Shown: positions 23,287-32,043 of the stretch, piece after piece
Numbering within the stretch: the first letter of the stretch is position 1
How the letters are laid out: each line of letters opens with the position of its first letter
From: Verrucomicrobiota bacterium
GTDB lineage: Bacteria > Verrucomicrobiota > Kiritimatiellia > CAIQIC01
Assembly: GCA_004321905.1 (NCBI GenBank)
Contig: SCQF01000001.1
Coordinates: 25,404-89,403 of the forward strand
Direction: 5' to 3'
Length of the DNA stretch: 64,000 nt
Notes under the pieces: generated by a model
Seen by the model: only the letters and a program-made list of their open reading frames with translations
Databases searched by the model: none
Told to the model about the DNA's origin: nothing
Position numbers and translations under genes: made by a program

Positions 23287-24393
23287 TCACTCCGCCGGCA
23301 TGCGCTCGGTGACAACCATCAGCACTTTTTTCTGTCCGCCACGCAAAATTTCCACGCGCAACGCTTCGCCCACGCCGCGCATCCAGACAATTTTTTGTAC
23401 ATCGTGCGCCGCGCTCACCGGCTGACCATCTACGCCGGTGATGACGTCGCCCATCCGCATCCCGATTTTTTCCGCCGGCCCGTTTTCGATCACTTCGGCC
23501 ACGAGCACGCCGGTCTTCGGCGTCGCCACGACCGGTTCCGCTGTGGCGCGGCCCGCCACACCGCGCCACGTGTGCGTCGTGTGGTTCGCCGTTTCGTCTT
23601 CCGCGAGGTCGCGCATTTGAATGCCGAGCCACGGTCGCTCGACGTGACCGCGATCAATCAACTGCCCTGCGACGCGCATCGCCAGATTCGCCGGGACCGC
23701 AAAGCCGATGCCGATGTTACCCTGCGAATCGGGACCGGCCGTTTGAATGACTGCGTTGATGCCGATCAGCTTGCCATCCACATCCACCAGCGGTCCGCCG
23801 CTATTGCCGGGATTGATCGAGGCATCGGTTTGAATGAAATCCTCGTAGGGCAACATGCCCACCGCGCGGCCCTTCTGGCTGACGATGCCGAGCGTCACCG
23901 AACTGTTGAGCGTGAACGGCGAGCCGATGGCGATGGCAAATTCGCCGACGCGTACCTTGTCGGAATCGCCCGGTTCGATGGCGCTGAAAACGCGTGTGCC
24001 GGCCTTCTCGATTTTCAACACGGCGAGATCGGTGGTTTCATCGCGCCCCACAATTTTGGCGGGAAATTGCGTGCCGTCGGGCAGCGCCACCTGAATATGT
24101 TGGGCCTCCTCGACCACGTGATTGCTCGTCAGCACATAACCTTCTTTGCGGATGATGACGCCGGAACCTTGCCCGGCGAGCCGCTCGGGAATTTTGTACC
24201 AACGTCCCCAAAACGGATCGCGGCCCAAGTGATATTGCACCGCTTCCGTCCGTACGACCACGACCGAGGGCATCGCGCGCTCGACCGTATCGGCAATCTC
24301 GCGCCCGAATTGTTTGAGCGCCCCCGTGCCCGCCGCCAACGCGCTCGCCACGCCCAACCACAGCATCGCGCCCGCCAACAAAAGTTTCTTCAT
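23287..24393 (-). CDS. Do-like periplasmic serine protease (HtrA/DegP family, one PDZ)
   Basis: A 368-residue exported protease/chaperone. Signal peptide MKKLLLAGAMLWLGVASALAA, then a trypsin-like domain with catalytic His in VLTSNHVVEE, Asp in TTDLAVLKIE and Ser in INPGNSGGPLVD. One PDZ domain follows (VLVAEVIENGPAEKIGMRMGDVITGVDG), as in DegS-like forms rather than the two of DegP. ATG 24393 has GAGGCG upstream; the frame is open to 24528 but enters the palindrome pair. It probably degrades misfolded envelope proteins. Confidence 0.94.
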   Translation of the reverse strand: MKKLLLAGAMLWLGVASALAAGTGALKQFGREIADTVERAMPSVVVVRTEAVQYHLGRDPFWGRWYKIPERLAGQGSGVIIRKEGYVLTSNHVVEEAQHIQVALPDGTQFPAKIVGRDETTDLAVLKIEKAGTRVFSAIEPGDSDKVRVGEFAIAIGSPFTLNSSVTLGIVSQKGRAVGMLPYEDFIQTDASINPGNSGGPLVDVDGKLIGINAVIQTAGPDSQGNIGIGFAVPANLAMRVAGQLIDRGHVERPWLGIQMRDLAEDETANHTTHTWRGVAGRATAEPVVATPKTGVLVAEVIENGPAEKIGMRMGDVITGVDGQPVSAAHDVQKIVWMRGVGEALRVEILRGGQKKVLMVVTERMPAE

Positions 24394-24454
24394 AACGCCT
24401 CGTTTTCTGTTTCCGGTTCGACAGCGCCACCGCGCAGCACGTTCAATGTACCCG

Positions 24455-24505
24455 TTTTCCAAGGCTCGGGAAATGGTTGTGGGCGTTTTTCCAAGCCTTG
24501 GAAAA
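24455..24505. repeat. Paired palindrome (centres 24464 and 24496) between htrA-type gene and leuC
   Basis: One copy with mismatches and one perfect copy (TTTTCCAAGCCTTGGAAAA), 32 bp apart, in a divergent intergenic region about 50-65 bp from each start codon. Confidence 0.9.
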
Positions 24506-24556
24506 CCGGAACAAAACTTGCGCCCCAACCGGAGCGTGGTGTAAGTTCCCGCCGCT

Positions 24557-25957
24557 ATGAAACAGACGCTTTATGAGAAAATTTGGAACCGGCACGTCGT
24601 CACCGAGCTGGCGGACGGCTGGACGCTGCTCTTCATTGACCGCCAGCTTGTCCACGAGGTGACCAGCCCGCAGGCGTTCGACGGCCTTCGTCTGGCACGC
24701 CGCAAGGTCCGCCACCCGGAGCTGACTTTTGCGACGCTGGATCATAACGTCCCGACCGACGACCAGAGCGTGATCCGCGACCCGGTGGCCAAGGCGCAGA
24801 TCGAGGCGCTGCGGAATAATTGCAAGGAATTCGGCGTCCGGCTGTTCGATATCGGCAGTAAGGAACTCGGTGTGGTGCATATCGTCGGCCCGGAACTCGG
24901 CATCACACTGCCGGGCACAACGATCGTCTGCGGCGATTCGCACACGGCGACGCACGGCGCGTTCGGCGCGCTGGCGCACGGCATCGGCACGAGCGAGGTC
25001 GAGCACGTGCTTGCCACGCAGACGCTACGCCAGAAAAAATCCAAGACGTTCCGCGTCGAGTACGCCGGACGGCTTCAGCCGCACGTGACCTCGAAGGACA
25101 TGGTGCTCAAGCTGATCGGCGAGATCGGCACTGCCGGCGGCACGGGCTGCGTGCTGGAATATACCGGCGCGGCGGTGCGCGCGCTTTCGATGGAAGCGCG
25201 GATGACGATCTGCAATATGAGCATCGAGGCCGGCGCGCGGGCGGGCCTGATCGCGCCCGACGAGACGACCTTCAACTATATCGCCACCGGCGACCGGCCC
25301 TTTGCACCGTGCGGCGCCGCGCTGGAAAAAGCGCTGGCATATTGGAAGACGCTGGCGAGCGATCCCGATGCCACGTTCGACCGTACGCTGACGATTGATT
25401 GCGACAAGCTCGCACCGCAAGTGACGTGGGGCACCAGCCCCGGCATGGTCACCGATGTGACTGGCGTCGTGCCGGAGTTCGATCAGGTGCGCGGTTATAG
25501 CCGCGCCGATGTCGAAGCTGCGCTCGCCTATATGGGCCTGAAGCCGGGCATGAAGATCACCGACATCAAGCTCGACACCGTGTTCATCGGCAGTTGCACG
25601 AATGGACGCATCGAAGACCTGCGCGCCGCCGCCGCGGTGTTTAAGGGCCGCAAGGTCGCCGCGGGTATGCGGACGCTGATCGTCCCCGGCTCCGCGCGTG
25701 TCAAAGCGGAAGCCGAGGCGGAGGGGCTCGACAAAATATTTAAAGCCGCTGGCGCCGATTGGCGTTACGCCGGTTGCAGTATGTGTCTGGCGATGAACCC
25801 CGACCAGCTCAAGCCGGGCGAACGTTGTGCTGCAACCTCGAACCGCAACTTCGAAGGCCGGCAGGGTAAAGGTGGCCGGACGCATCTCGTCGGCCCGGCA
25901 ATGGCCGCCGCCGCCGCGGTCGCCGGCCATTTCGTGGATATTCGGACGTGGAAATAA
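24557..25957 (+). CDS. leuC: 3-isopropylmalate dehydratase large subunit
   Basis: With LeuD, isomerises 2- to 3-isopropylmalate in leucine synthesis. At 466 residues it is full length for the bacterial form. It has [34 protein letters not shown]-like [20 protein letters not shown], and the iron-sulphur cysteines in [13 protein letters not shown] and [12 protein letters not shown]. leuD follows after 9 nt. No leuA or leuB is present in the window. Confidence 0.97.
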   Translation: MKQTLYEKIWNRHVVTELADGWTLLFIDRQLVHEVTSPQAFDGLRLARRKVRHPELTFATLDHNVPTDDQSVIRDPVAKAQIEALRNNCKEFGVRLFDIGSKELGVVHIVGPELGITLPGTTIVCGDSHTATHGAFGALAHGIGTSEVEHVLATQTLRQKKSKTFRVEYAGRLQPHVTSKDMVLKLIGEIGTAGGTGCVLEYTGAAVRALSMEARMTICNMSIEAGARAGLIAPDETTFNYIATGDRPFAPCGAALEKALAYWKTLASDPDATFDRTLTIDCDKLAPQVTWGTSPGMVTDVTGVVPEFDQVRGYSRADVEAALAYMGLKPGMKITDIKLDTVFIGSCTNGRIEDLRAAAAVFKGRKVAAGMRTLIVPGSARVKAEAEAEGLDKIFKAAGADWRYAGCSMCLAMNPDQLKPGERCAATSNRNFEGRQGKGGRTHLVGPAMAAAAAVAGHFVDIRTWK

Positions 25958-25966
25958 GGCATCACC

Positions 25967-26611
25967 ATGAATCCATTCACTACTCATAAAGGTATCGTCG
26001 TCGCCGTGGATCGCGCGAACATAGATACCGATGCGATCATCCCGAAGCAGTTTCTCAAGCTGATCGGGCGCACCGGCTTTGGCCAATTCCTGTTTAACGA
26101 CTGGCGCTACCTCGATAATGGCCAGCCGAATCCGGAATTCGATCTGAACAAGCCGGCATTCAAGGACGCGACGATCCTCGTGGCGCGCAACAACTTCGGC
26201 TGCGGTTCCAGCCGTGAGCACGCGGTCTGGGCCGTAGCGCAGTACGGCCTGCGCGTTGTCATCGCGCCGTGGCGCAAAGACGCCGATGGCTCCCGCATCC
26301 CCGGCTTTGCCGATATCTTCCGCAACAACTGCGTCAAAAATGGCGTGCTGACCATCGAACTTTCCGAGGCCGAGGTGGACCAGCTTTTCGGCTTCATCAA
26401 GGCGCAGCCCGGCGTACAGATGACCGTGGATTTGCCGAAGCAAACTCTGGTGTTGCACGGCAAGCCGGAGCAGGTCTTCAAGTTCGAGATTGATGCCGGC
26501 GTGAAGGATTATCTCCTCCGCGGCCTCGACGACATCGCGCTGACGCTCGAAAAAGAAGCGGCCATCACCGCGTTCGAGAAAAAACACGACGTCCAGCTTG
26601 CCGCGCGCTGA
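25967..26611 (+). CDS. leuD: 3-isopropylmalate dehydratase small subunit
   Basis: The 214-residue swivel domain that completes the LeuCD enzyme. Signatures are VVAVDRANIDTDAIIPKQFLK, ATILVARNNFGCGSSREHAVWA and GFADIFRNNCVKNGVL. AAGG lies upstream of ATG 25967, and leuC ends 9 nt before it, so the pair is cotranscribed. Confidence 0.97.
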   Translation: MNPFTTHKGIVVAVDRANIDTDAIIPKQFLKLIGRTGFGQFLFNDWRYLDNGQPNPEFDLNKPAFKDATILVARNNFGCGSSREHAVWAVAQYGLRVVIAPWRKDADGSRIPGFADIFRNNCVKNGVLTIELSEAEVDQLFGFIKAQPGVQMTVDLPKQTLVLHGKPEQVFKFEIDAGVKDYLLRGLDDIALTLEKEAAITAFEKKHDVQLAAR

Positions 26612-26791
26612 AGGACGCCCTACCCACACAACAAAGCGCCTGACCCCCCAACAACCCGCCAAAACACTTCAACTTCGGTTTTCAGGAGGCTGGGAAGTCA
26701 GCCGTGCGCTTCCTTTTCGGCTGACGCGGAGAACGCAGGGTGGTGAAATTACAGTTGTGGTACGGTTTCTGCTCCTTAATGGCCTACTCAT
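26612..26791 (+). other. Intergenic region with a hairpin after leuD
   Basis: An 8-bp stem GTCAGCCG/CGGCTGAC (26697-26725) with a 13-nt loop lies about 85 nt after leuD. It lacks a T tract, so terminator function is doubtful. No other feature or clear promoter for the following PAS gene was recognised. Confidence 0.4.
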
Positions 26792-27970
26792 ATGGCAGAA
26801 AACGGACACGACGAATTTTATAAAACGACACGGATTAAGATTCCGCAGAGTCTGTTGCGCGAGTTAGACAAGGCGCACACCAGAGTCATGCATCCGTTGA
26901 TCGTTGCCCATGCGCCTCTGCGTATTGTGCAGAAAAGCGCGGTCACCTTAAAAGCGCATTATTCACACTTGCTCAAAAGCCTTTATGACGCAGTGATCCT
27001 CACCGATGAAACGGGCAATATCGTTGAGGCCAATGATCGTGCCGCAGAATTCTTCCGGTATACCTTGCCGGAACTCAAGCAGACGCCCCTCGGTAAGCTG
27101 GTTTTCGGCGCAGCACACAACCTGATGTCTACGATCAAGGAGGCGTTGCGTACCAATCGGTATCTGCTGCTACAGGCCCAATGTGTGCGCCAAGACGCGA
27201 CGATGTTTCCAGCGGAAATATCTATTATCATTCTTGAACTTGAAAAAGCGCGATATTGTCTCTTTGTCCGCGACATCACGGTGCGGCGCCAATCTGAGGA
27301 AATACTACGTACCGGCTACAACGCGATCAGCAACGCCAACAACGGAATTGCTGTAGCCAATTTGAAGGGTGACCTCGTCTATGTTAACCCGGCCGCGGCG
27401 CGCTTGTGGGGTTTCGCAAATGCATCGGAAATGCTCGACAGGTCTGTGCGCGATTTATGGGCCACGCCAAGCGATGCGGATACAGCGGTCAGGGTGATTA
27501 TCGAAGAGCAACGCGAGTGGCAAGGCGAGTTGCTCGGTGTCGCGCAAGACGGACGCACCTTTTATGTGCAAGTCGCCGCAGCGTGTAACCGCGACGCGGA
27601 TGAGCATTTGATTGGTATGGTGCTTTCCTTCACCGATATCACCGATCGCAAATGCGCCGAGGAGGCGCAACGCAACGCCGCGCACCAGCAAGCGATGATG
27701 ACGAGCCTGGCCACCGCATGTCACCACATTGGACAACCGGCCACGGTTCTGCTGGGCGGTCTCACCATATTGCGCGAGCTGTTGAAAAAACAAGATAATC
27801 ACGAGGCCTTGAAGATTCTTGACCTCGGCTTGGCGGCGGCCCAACAACTTGGCGAAATCCTGCACAAACTCAACCGGGTGTCGATTTATAAGACCGTCAA
27901 CTACCTGGAGGGTCGTACGAATACGGATGCGCCCAACAACAAGCTGCTCGACCTCGATGAGCACACTTGA
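26792..27970 (+). CDS. Two-PAS sensor protein with truncated histidine-kinase-like end
   Basis: A 392-residue soluble protein. Two PAS domains are readable: one from about 65 (SLYDAVILTDETGNIVEANDRAAEFF) and one from about 175 (NANNGIAVANLKGDLVYVNPAAARLW), each closed by a PAC-like DIT motif (CLFVRDITVRR; VLSFTDITDRK). The last 90 residues resemble a dimerisation/phospho-acceptor helix pair (LATACHHIGQPATVLLGGL) with two adjacent histidines, but no HATPase domain follows and no response regulator adjoins. It is either a regulatory or phosphotransfer protein, or a kinase that lost its catalytic domain. Confidence 0.8.
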   Translation: MAENGHDEFYKTTRIKIPQSLLRELDKAHTRVMHPLIVAHAPLRIVQKSAVTLKAHYSHLLKSLYDAVILTDETGNIVEANDRAAEFFRYTLPELKQTPLGKLVFGAAHNLMSTIKEALRTNRYLLLQAQCVRQDATMFPAEISIIILELEKARYCLFVRDITVRRQSEEILRTGYNAISNANNGIAVANLKGDLVYVNPAAARLWGFANASEMLDRSVRDLWATPSDADTAVRVIIEEQREWQGELLGVAQDGRTFYVQVAAACNRDADEHLIGMVLSFTDITDRKCAEEAQRNAAHQQAMMTSLATACHHIGQPATVLLGGLTILRELLKKQDNHEALKILDLGLAAAQQLGEILHKLNRVSIYKTVNYLEGRTNTDAPNNKLLDLDEHT

Positions 27971-27998
27971 TCGGCGTGATCTTTTTTCTGAAGACGGG

Positions 27999-28760
27999 CT
28001 ATCCGCTGTTCACCAGTTCGTAGTGCAGGACACTCAACGCAAACAGCGCGGCGGTATCCACACGCAGGACGTTGGTGCCGAACGCCACCGGAACCGCTCC
28101 GGCCGCTTCAGCAGCGCGATATTCCTCCGGTGTCAAATCGCCTTCCGGGCCGATGAGCACAGCGACGCGTTGCGGCGCTCGCGCACGGACAGCGGAAAGC
28201 ACAGTGTGTAGTGGTTGTGCGTTGGCGACGAGCGAGCCGACGCACCAGAAATCGAATTTTTCCAAGGTTTGGAAAAAGTTTTCCAAGGTCTGGACGTTGG
28301 CGATGCGCGGCAACCACGTCGCGTGACTCTGCCGTCCGGCGTTGAGCACGATGCGTTGCCAGCGTGCACTTTTCCCCGCGAACTGATCAGGCTTCAGACG
28401 TACGACGCAGCGCGCGGATAGCACCGGCAAAATCGCCGTCGCGCCCAGCTCCACGGCTTTTTGCACCACGAAATCCATCGTCGCTTCGCGCGGCAAGGCT
28501 TGGACGAGAATCAGCTCTGGCACGGGGCGCGGATGGGTTTGCTGCTCCAGCAACCGGAGTTCTACGTCGCGTTTGCTGATGTGGTCAATCTGCGCCATAC
28601 CAGTGCGACCCGCCCCATCGAATACCTCGGTGTGCTCGCCTTCGCGGGCGCGCAGCACATTGACGAGGTGGTGTGCCTCGGTTTCGTCGGGCGTCAGCAT
28701 GGTGCCGCGCCAAGCGGCGGGCGCAACGTAGCAGCGCAGATGTTCGCGATCAAATTTCAT
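27999..28760 (-). CDS. rsmE: 16S rRNA (uracil-1498-N3)-methyltransferase
   Basis: A 253-residue SPOUT methyltransferase. It has the N-terminal PUA-like region (HHLVNVLRAREGEHTEVFDGAGR), LILVQALPREATMDFVVQKAVELGATAILPV, and the SAM-binding trefoil knot (VAVLIGPEGDLTPEEYRAA ... LRVDTAALFALSVL). Between the ARWQRIVLNAGRQS motif and the knot, two palindrome copies 21 bp apart are read in frame as QTLENFFQTLEKF. The frame stays intact. Confidence 0.94.
   Translation of the reverse strand: MKFDREHLRCYVAPAAWRGTMLTPDETEAHHLVNVLRAREGEHTEVFDGAGRTGMAQIDHISKRDVELRLLEQQTHPRPVPELILVQALPREATMDFVVQKAVELGATAILPVLSARCVVRLKPDQFAGKSARWQRIVLNAGRQSHATWLPRIANVQTLENFFQTLEKFDFWCVGSLVANAQPLHTVLSAVRARAPQRVAVLIGPEGDLTPEEYRAAEAAGAVPVAFGTNVLRVDTAALFALSVLHYELVNSG
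28258..28297. repeat. Two palindromes 21 bp apart inside rsmE
   Basis: TTTTCCAAGGTTTGGAAAA (28258-28276) and an imperfect TTTTCCAAGGTCTGGAC copy (from 28279), centres 28267 and 28288. Spacing is 21 bp instead of 32, which keeps both copies in the same codon phase. Confidence 0.85.
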
Positions 28761-28793
28761 CGGTTGATTTTTGGCCAGATTAACCGCCTCGCC

Positions 28794-29750
28794 TCAAAAG
28801 CGCAAACCGGCGTTGGCGGCCAGAATCGGCGCCCAGTGGGTTTGCTCGGTCAAATCCGGTTCGTTGGGGCGGTCGGTCAGGCGCTGTTGCTGCCAGAGAT
28901 TTACACCGGCGGAAAGTTGGATGAACAGGCCGGGATTGGGGGCATAGCGCAGGCTGGTGATCACTGGTACGCTACGGTCGCGGAAAATGCCGCCATCCAG
29001 CGGCTGCTCATCCGGCAGCCGGTATTCGCGATTCTCCACCAACACGGAGAGGTCAGCCTGCCAACGGCGATTGAGTTTATGTGTCAGCGTCAGACCTTGT
29101 GCTGTGGCAAGCTTCCACGTGTCGTTGATCTGCCACTCGATGCCGGGGATTGGAAATACACGCACATTGGCTTCCAGTCGTGTGCGGGCAAAGAGACCGA
29201 GCATGAAGGCGAAATTGGTCGTCGCCTGACAGCGTGCGCTGGCGATGCCGCCATAGGTGAACGCGTCAGACAAATTCGCGCCGCGTGCCAGCGACCACGT
29301 GGTGTCGGCGGAAACAAACAGCGACCAGTCATCGCCGAGTGGGCGGCGAAAACCGGCCATTACGCGCTCGACCCGCATTTCGCCGGGCGGGATCTTCCAT
29401 TGCGGATCCACGTTGGACCCGGCGAATTCATAGCGACTGATTTCGTGATCGGCCATCAGTATCGTTTGCATCGTGGGCGAATGAAAGTAATTAAGCCCAC
29501 CCGATAGATTTTGGCGGATCACGCGCGACCGTCCGCCGTCATCCCATTCCGCATCGGGCTGCCAGCGCGAGCCCAAAGAAAACATAGGACGGAAACCGGG
29601 AGTAAGTGGCGGCCCCAGCGTGGCCGCTTGGACTATTTCGCGTGGTTGCCCCACGTTGGCGCCCGCCGCGGGTGTTTGGGCTTGTAGGTTGGTGATGCCA
29701 ACAGCCCAAAGCATCACGCAAGATATCAGGATGAAATTGCGCTCCGACAT
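28794..29750 (-). CDS. Predicted outer-membrane beta-barrel protein
   Basis: A 318-residue exported protein. The signal peptide is SERNFILISCVMLWAVGITNLQAQ. The mature chain alternates polar and aromatic strands (FMLGLFARTRLEANVRVFP, WKLATAQGLTLTHKLNRRW, LFIQLSAGVNLWQQQRL) and ends in GLRF, a C-terminal phenylalanine typical of barrel insertion. It resembles DUF6268-like outer-membrane proteins; that name is tentative. ATG 29750 is chosen for the signal peptide; upstream ATGs at 29762 and 29795 are possible but the latter overlaps the divergent HAD gene region. Confidence 0.7.
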   Translation of the reverse strand: MSERNFILISCVMLWAVGITNLQAQTPAAGANVGQPREIVQAATLGPPLTPGFRPMFSLGSRWQPDAEWDDGGRSRVIRQNLSGGLNYFHSPTMQTILMADHEISRYEFAGSNVDPQWKIPPGEMRVERVMAGFRRPLGDDWSLFVSADTTWSLARGANLSDAFTYGGIASARCQATTNFAFMLGLFARTRLEANVRVFPIPGIEWQINDTWKLATAQGLTLTHKLNRRWQADLSVLVENREYRLPDEQPLDGGIFRDRSVPVITSLRYAPNPGLFIQLSAGVNLWQQQRLTDRPNEPDLTEQTHWAPILAANAGLRF

Positions 29751-29841
29751 GGCGGCAACCATACGCTGCCGGTACTGATTTGCCAATGCACGCATGGAGT
29801 TCTGCTTTTCAAGCGGCGGCGTTCGTGCTTTGATCGGCGCG

Positions 29842-30513
29842 ATGCAAACGCCGCCTTTCGCCGGAATTCGCGCCGCTGTGTTCGACTTCGATGGCACGTT
29901 GTTCGATGCCACCGACGCGATCTGTCACTCGCTCAACGCCGCGTTGGTGGCGCACGAGCGCCCGCCGCTGACGCGGGCGGAAATTCTTCCAAGGATTGGA
30001 AGACCGCTCTACGAAATTTTCCAAACCTTGGAACCCGGCGCGCCGCCGGAGCGCGTGCAGTCGCACGTGGACGCCTATCGCGAGGCGTTCTGGCCGGTCT
30101 GCCTCAAGTTGACGCGCGAGTTGCCGGGCTTGCGCGCCTGCGTGGAAAGTTTGCGCGGACGCGTTGGGTTGGCGATTGCCACCAACCGTTCGGGACGCGG
30201 CGCGCAGTACATTCTGGACGGGTTTGGCTTTGGGAAAGACTTCAGCGTCATCGTCGCGCTGGAGGATGTGGAGAAGGTCAAGCCAGATGCGGAGCCGGTG
30301 TTGAAGGCGTGCGCGCAACTCAGCGTGCCCCCGGAACAGGCGGTGATGGTCGGCGATACGCCGGACGATATGCGGGCGGGCCGCGCAGCTGGTGCGATGG
30401 CGGTGGGAATGACCACCGGCGCACACTCTGCGGTGACCTTGCGGGAAGCCGGCGCGTACGCGGTGCTGGATTCGCTCGCGGAGTTGCCGACACTGCTGAA
30501 CGTTGTAGCTTAG
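29842..30513 (+). CDS. HAD-family phosphatase (Gph/PpaX-like)
   Basis: A 223-residue hydrolase with all four HAD motifs: AAVFDFDGTLFDATDAI (I), LAIATNRS (II), EDVEKVKPDAEPV with the lysine (III) and VMVGDTPDDMRAGRAAG (IV). An alpha-helical cap lies between I and II, as in phosphoglycolate or pyrophosphatase-type members; the substrate is unknown. The cap contains a full 32-bp-spaced palindrome pair read as ILPRIGRPLYEIFQTLEP. ATG 29842 starts directly before the first motif. Confidence 0.9.
   Translation: MQTPPFAGIRAAVFDFDGTLFDATDAICHSLNAALVAHERPPLTRAEILPRIGRPLYEIFQTLEPGAPPERVQSHVDAYREAFWPVCLKLTRELPGLRACVESLRGRVGLAIATNRSGRGAQYILDGFGFGKDFSVIVALEDVEKVKPDAEPVLKACAQLSVPPEQAVMVGDTPDDMRAGRAAGAMAVGMTTGAHSAVTLREAGAYAVLDSLAELPTLLNVVA
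29984..30035. repeat. Palindrome pair inside the HAD gene (centres 29994 and 30026)
   Basis: CTTCCAAGGATTGGAAG and TTTTCCAAACCTTGGAA, 32 bp apart, lie wholly within the coding sequence in two different codon phases (PRIGR and FQTLE). The encoded IGxPLxEIF stretch is a normal motif of this phosphatase family. Confidence 0.8.
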
Positions 30514-30568
30514 TCATCCACTCATCTTTCTCCGTGACCCTCTGTGACCTCTGTGGTTCAATCCGTTC

Positions 30569-31453
30569 GTGATCCTTGGCCTCAAAATTGATGTGGACAC
30601 CTTCCGCGGAACGCGTGATGGCGTGTTGCCGATTGTGCGCGTGCTGGACGCGGCCGGTGTGCGCGGCTCGTTTTTCTTCTCGCTTGGCCCGGACAACATG
30701 GGTCGCCATCTCTGGCGACTGATCAAGCCGGCGTTTTTTCTGAAGATGCTGCATTCCGGCGGCGCTTCGCTTTACGGTTGGGATATTCTGCTGCGCGGCA
30801 CGTTCTGGCCCGGTCCGCTGATGGGCAAAGCGTTTGGCGGCATCATTCAGCAAACCGCAAAAGCTGGCCACGAAGTGGGCCTGCACGCGTGGGATCACCA
30901 CGCGTGGCAGATGCAGATGGAACGTGGTGGTGCGGATTTTCAGACGGCTCAACTCAAGCTAGGCGGCGAGGCCTTGGCACAAATTTTGGGCCGCTGGCCG
31001 GACTGCTCTGCCGCGCCGGGCTGGAAATGCAATGAGGCGACGCTGCTGGCCAAGGAACCGTTGGCGTTCCGCTACAACAGCGATGTACGCGGTAAAACGC
31101 CGTTCCGTCCGGTGATCGCCGGACGACCGCTGTCGCAACCGCAAGTCCCCACCACGCTGCCGACCTACGACGAAGTCATTGGTCGCAACGGCATCACGAA
31201 CGCGAATTACAACGCCTGGCTGCTCGACCAACTCCAGCCAGATGCCGTGAACGTCCTGACGATCCATGCGGAAGTTGAAGGTATTTCCTGCAACGCGCTG
31301 TTCCGCGATTTTCTGAACGAGGTGCTGCGCCGCGGCTGGCACGTGGTGCCGCTATGCGATTTGCTGCCCGCCGATCCCACTACATTGCCGCTTGGCCGCG
31401 TCATGCCGCTGACCCAACCCGGCCGCGAAGGTTGGATTGGCGCGCAGGAATAA
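30569..31453 (+). CDS. arnD: 4-deoxy-4-formamido-L-arabinose-phosphoundecaprenol deformylase (ArnD)
   Basis: A polysaccharide-deacetylase-fold enzyme of 294 residues, matching the enterobacterial ArnD along its length: LKIDVDTFRGTRDGV at the start with the metal aspartates, FFFSLGPDNMGRHLWRLIKPAF, ASLYGWDILLRGT, HEVGLHAWDHHAWQ, LRYNSD-like FRYNSDVRGKTPFRP, LPTYDEVIGR and TIHAEVEG, ending GREGWIG. In lipid A modification it removes the formyl group before L-Ara4N transfer. No other arn gene is nearby. The start is GTG 30569. Confidence 0.88.
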   Translation: MILGLKIDVDTFRGTRDGVLPIVRVLDAAGVRGSFFFSLGPDNMGRHLWRLIKPAFFLKMLHSGGASLYGWDILLRGTFWPGPLMGKAFGGIIQQTAKAGHEVGLHAWDHHAWQMQMERGGADFQTAQLKLGGEALAQILGRWPDCSAAPGWKCNEATLLAKEPLAFRYNSDVRGKTPFRPVIAGRPLSQPQVPTTLPTYDEVIGRNGITNANYNAWLLDQLQPDAVNVLTIHAEVEGISCNALFRDFLNEVLRRGWHVVPLCDLLPADPTTLPLGRVMPLTQPGREGWIGAQE

Positions 31454-31813
31454 CTTTGGGATACCTACAACGCGTCCGATGATTCAGTAGCATAACAATT
31501 TTCTCGTTCAGCTGGTGTAATCTCATCTGGGACGACAAACTTCTCTAAATTTATTGTATCAGTAAAATTGTGTTTACCACGTACGCATTGTTACTACTTA
31601 TTACCTAATCATCTTCGTGATGTTTCACCCATCCGCCTTTCTCATGGTATTAACAGCGGGACGGGTCATTCACCCCGCATTTAACGGGTATTAATCCTTG
31701 GGGCAGCGCTATTGATAGATACGGAAACCACTGCAATTTTACTTGTCATAAGCAAAGGTTTTATTGTTCCGATTTAGAACACAAGTCCTTTGTGAATCTG
31801 TTAGCCTGGCATT
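31454..31813. other. 360-bp AT-rich intergenic region before the HTH/HNH island
   Basis: No convincing gene. On the minus strand about 38 codons ending near 31469 read like a protein tail (NFTDTINLEKFVVPDEITPA) but have no start, and could be a remnant of an imported gene. Base composition is visibly lower in GC than the flanking genes. A dyad lies at 31780-31794. Confidence 0.4.
31780..31794. promoter_or_regulatory. Candidate operator dyad upstream of the HTH gene
   Basis: CACAAGTCCTTTGTG is a perfect CACAA-N5-TTGTG dyad 19 bp upstream of the HTH start codon. It is a plausible autoregulatory site for the adjacent Cro/CI-type protein. Prediction from position and symmetry only. Confidence 0.35.
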
Positions 31814-32041
31814 GTGAGTGTGCACTCTAAAAATATTGTTGGAAGCCGTGTTAGAGAGGCGCGAACGCAACAGGCTCTTAGCCAGGACGATTTATCGGGG
31901 CGCCTAGCAAAGGTGGGCGTTCCTATTGATCGCGCCGGTATCGCGAAGATTGAAAATAGTATGCGGCGAGTTTTTGATTTTGAAGTCCGCGCTTTTTCCC
32001 GCGTATTTAAAAAACCGCTGGCATGGTTTTTTGGAGAGTAA
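31814..32041 (+). CDS. XRE-family helix-turn-helix regulator
   Basis: A 75-residue Cro/CI-like DNA-binding protein: VGSRVREARTQQALSQDDLSGRLAKVGVPIDRAGIAKIENSMRRV forms the five-helix HTH. The start is GTG 31814. The gene ends 2 nt before the nuclease gene, so both form one transcript, and such small regulators commonly control restriction genes. Codon use is AT-richer than in the flanking genes, suggesting import. Confidence 0.85.
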   Translation: MSVHSKNIVGSRVREARTQQALSQDDLSGRLAKVGVPIDRAGIAKIENSMRRVFDFEVRAFSRVFKKPLAWFFGE

Positions 32042-32043
32042 CC

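Noticed and set aside
24455-24474. Operator specific to htrA or leuC
   Set aside because: The same pair exists at many unrelated genes, so a gene-specific role is not supported.
25025-26662. 545-codon minus-strand open frame across leuC-leuD
   Set aside because: Antisense shadow of leuCD; no ribosome site, and composition follows the third positions of the real genes.
30514-30568. CTCTGTGACCTCTGTGG-type sequence before arnD as a regulatory site
   Set aside because: It resembles a short dispersed repeat text, but only one copy is in this window and no symmetry supports a site.
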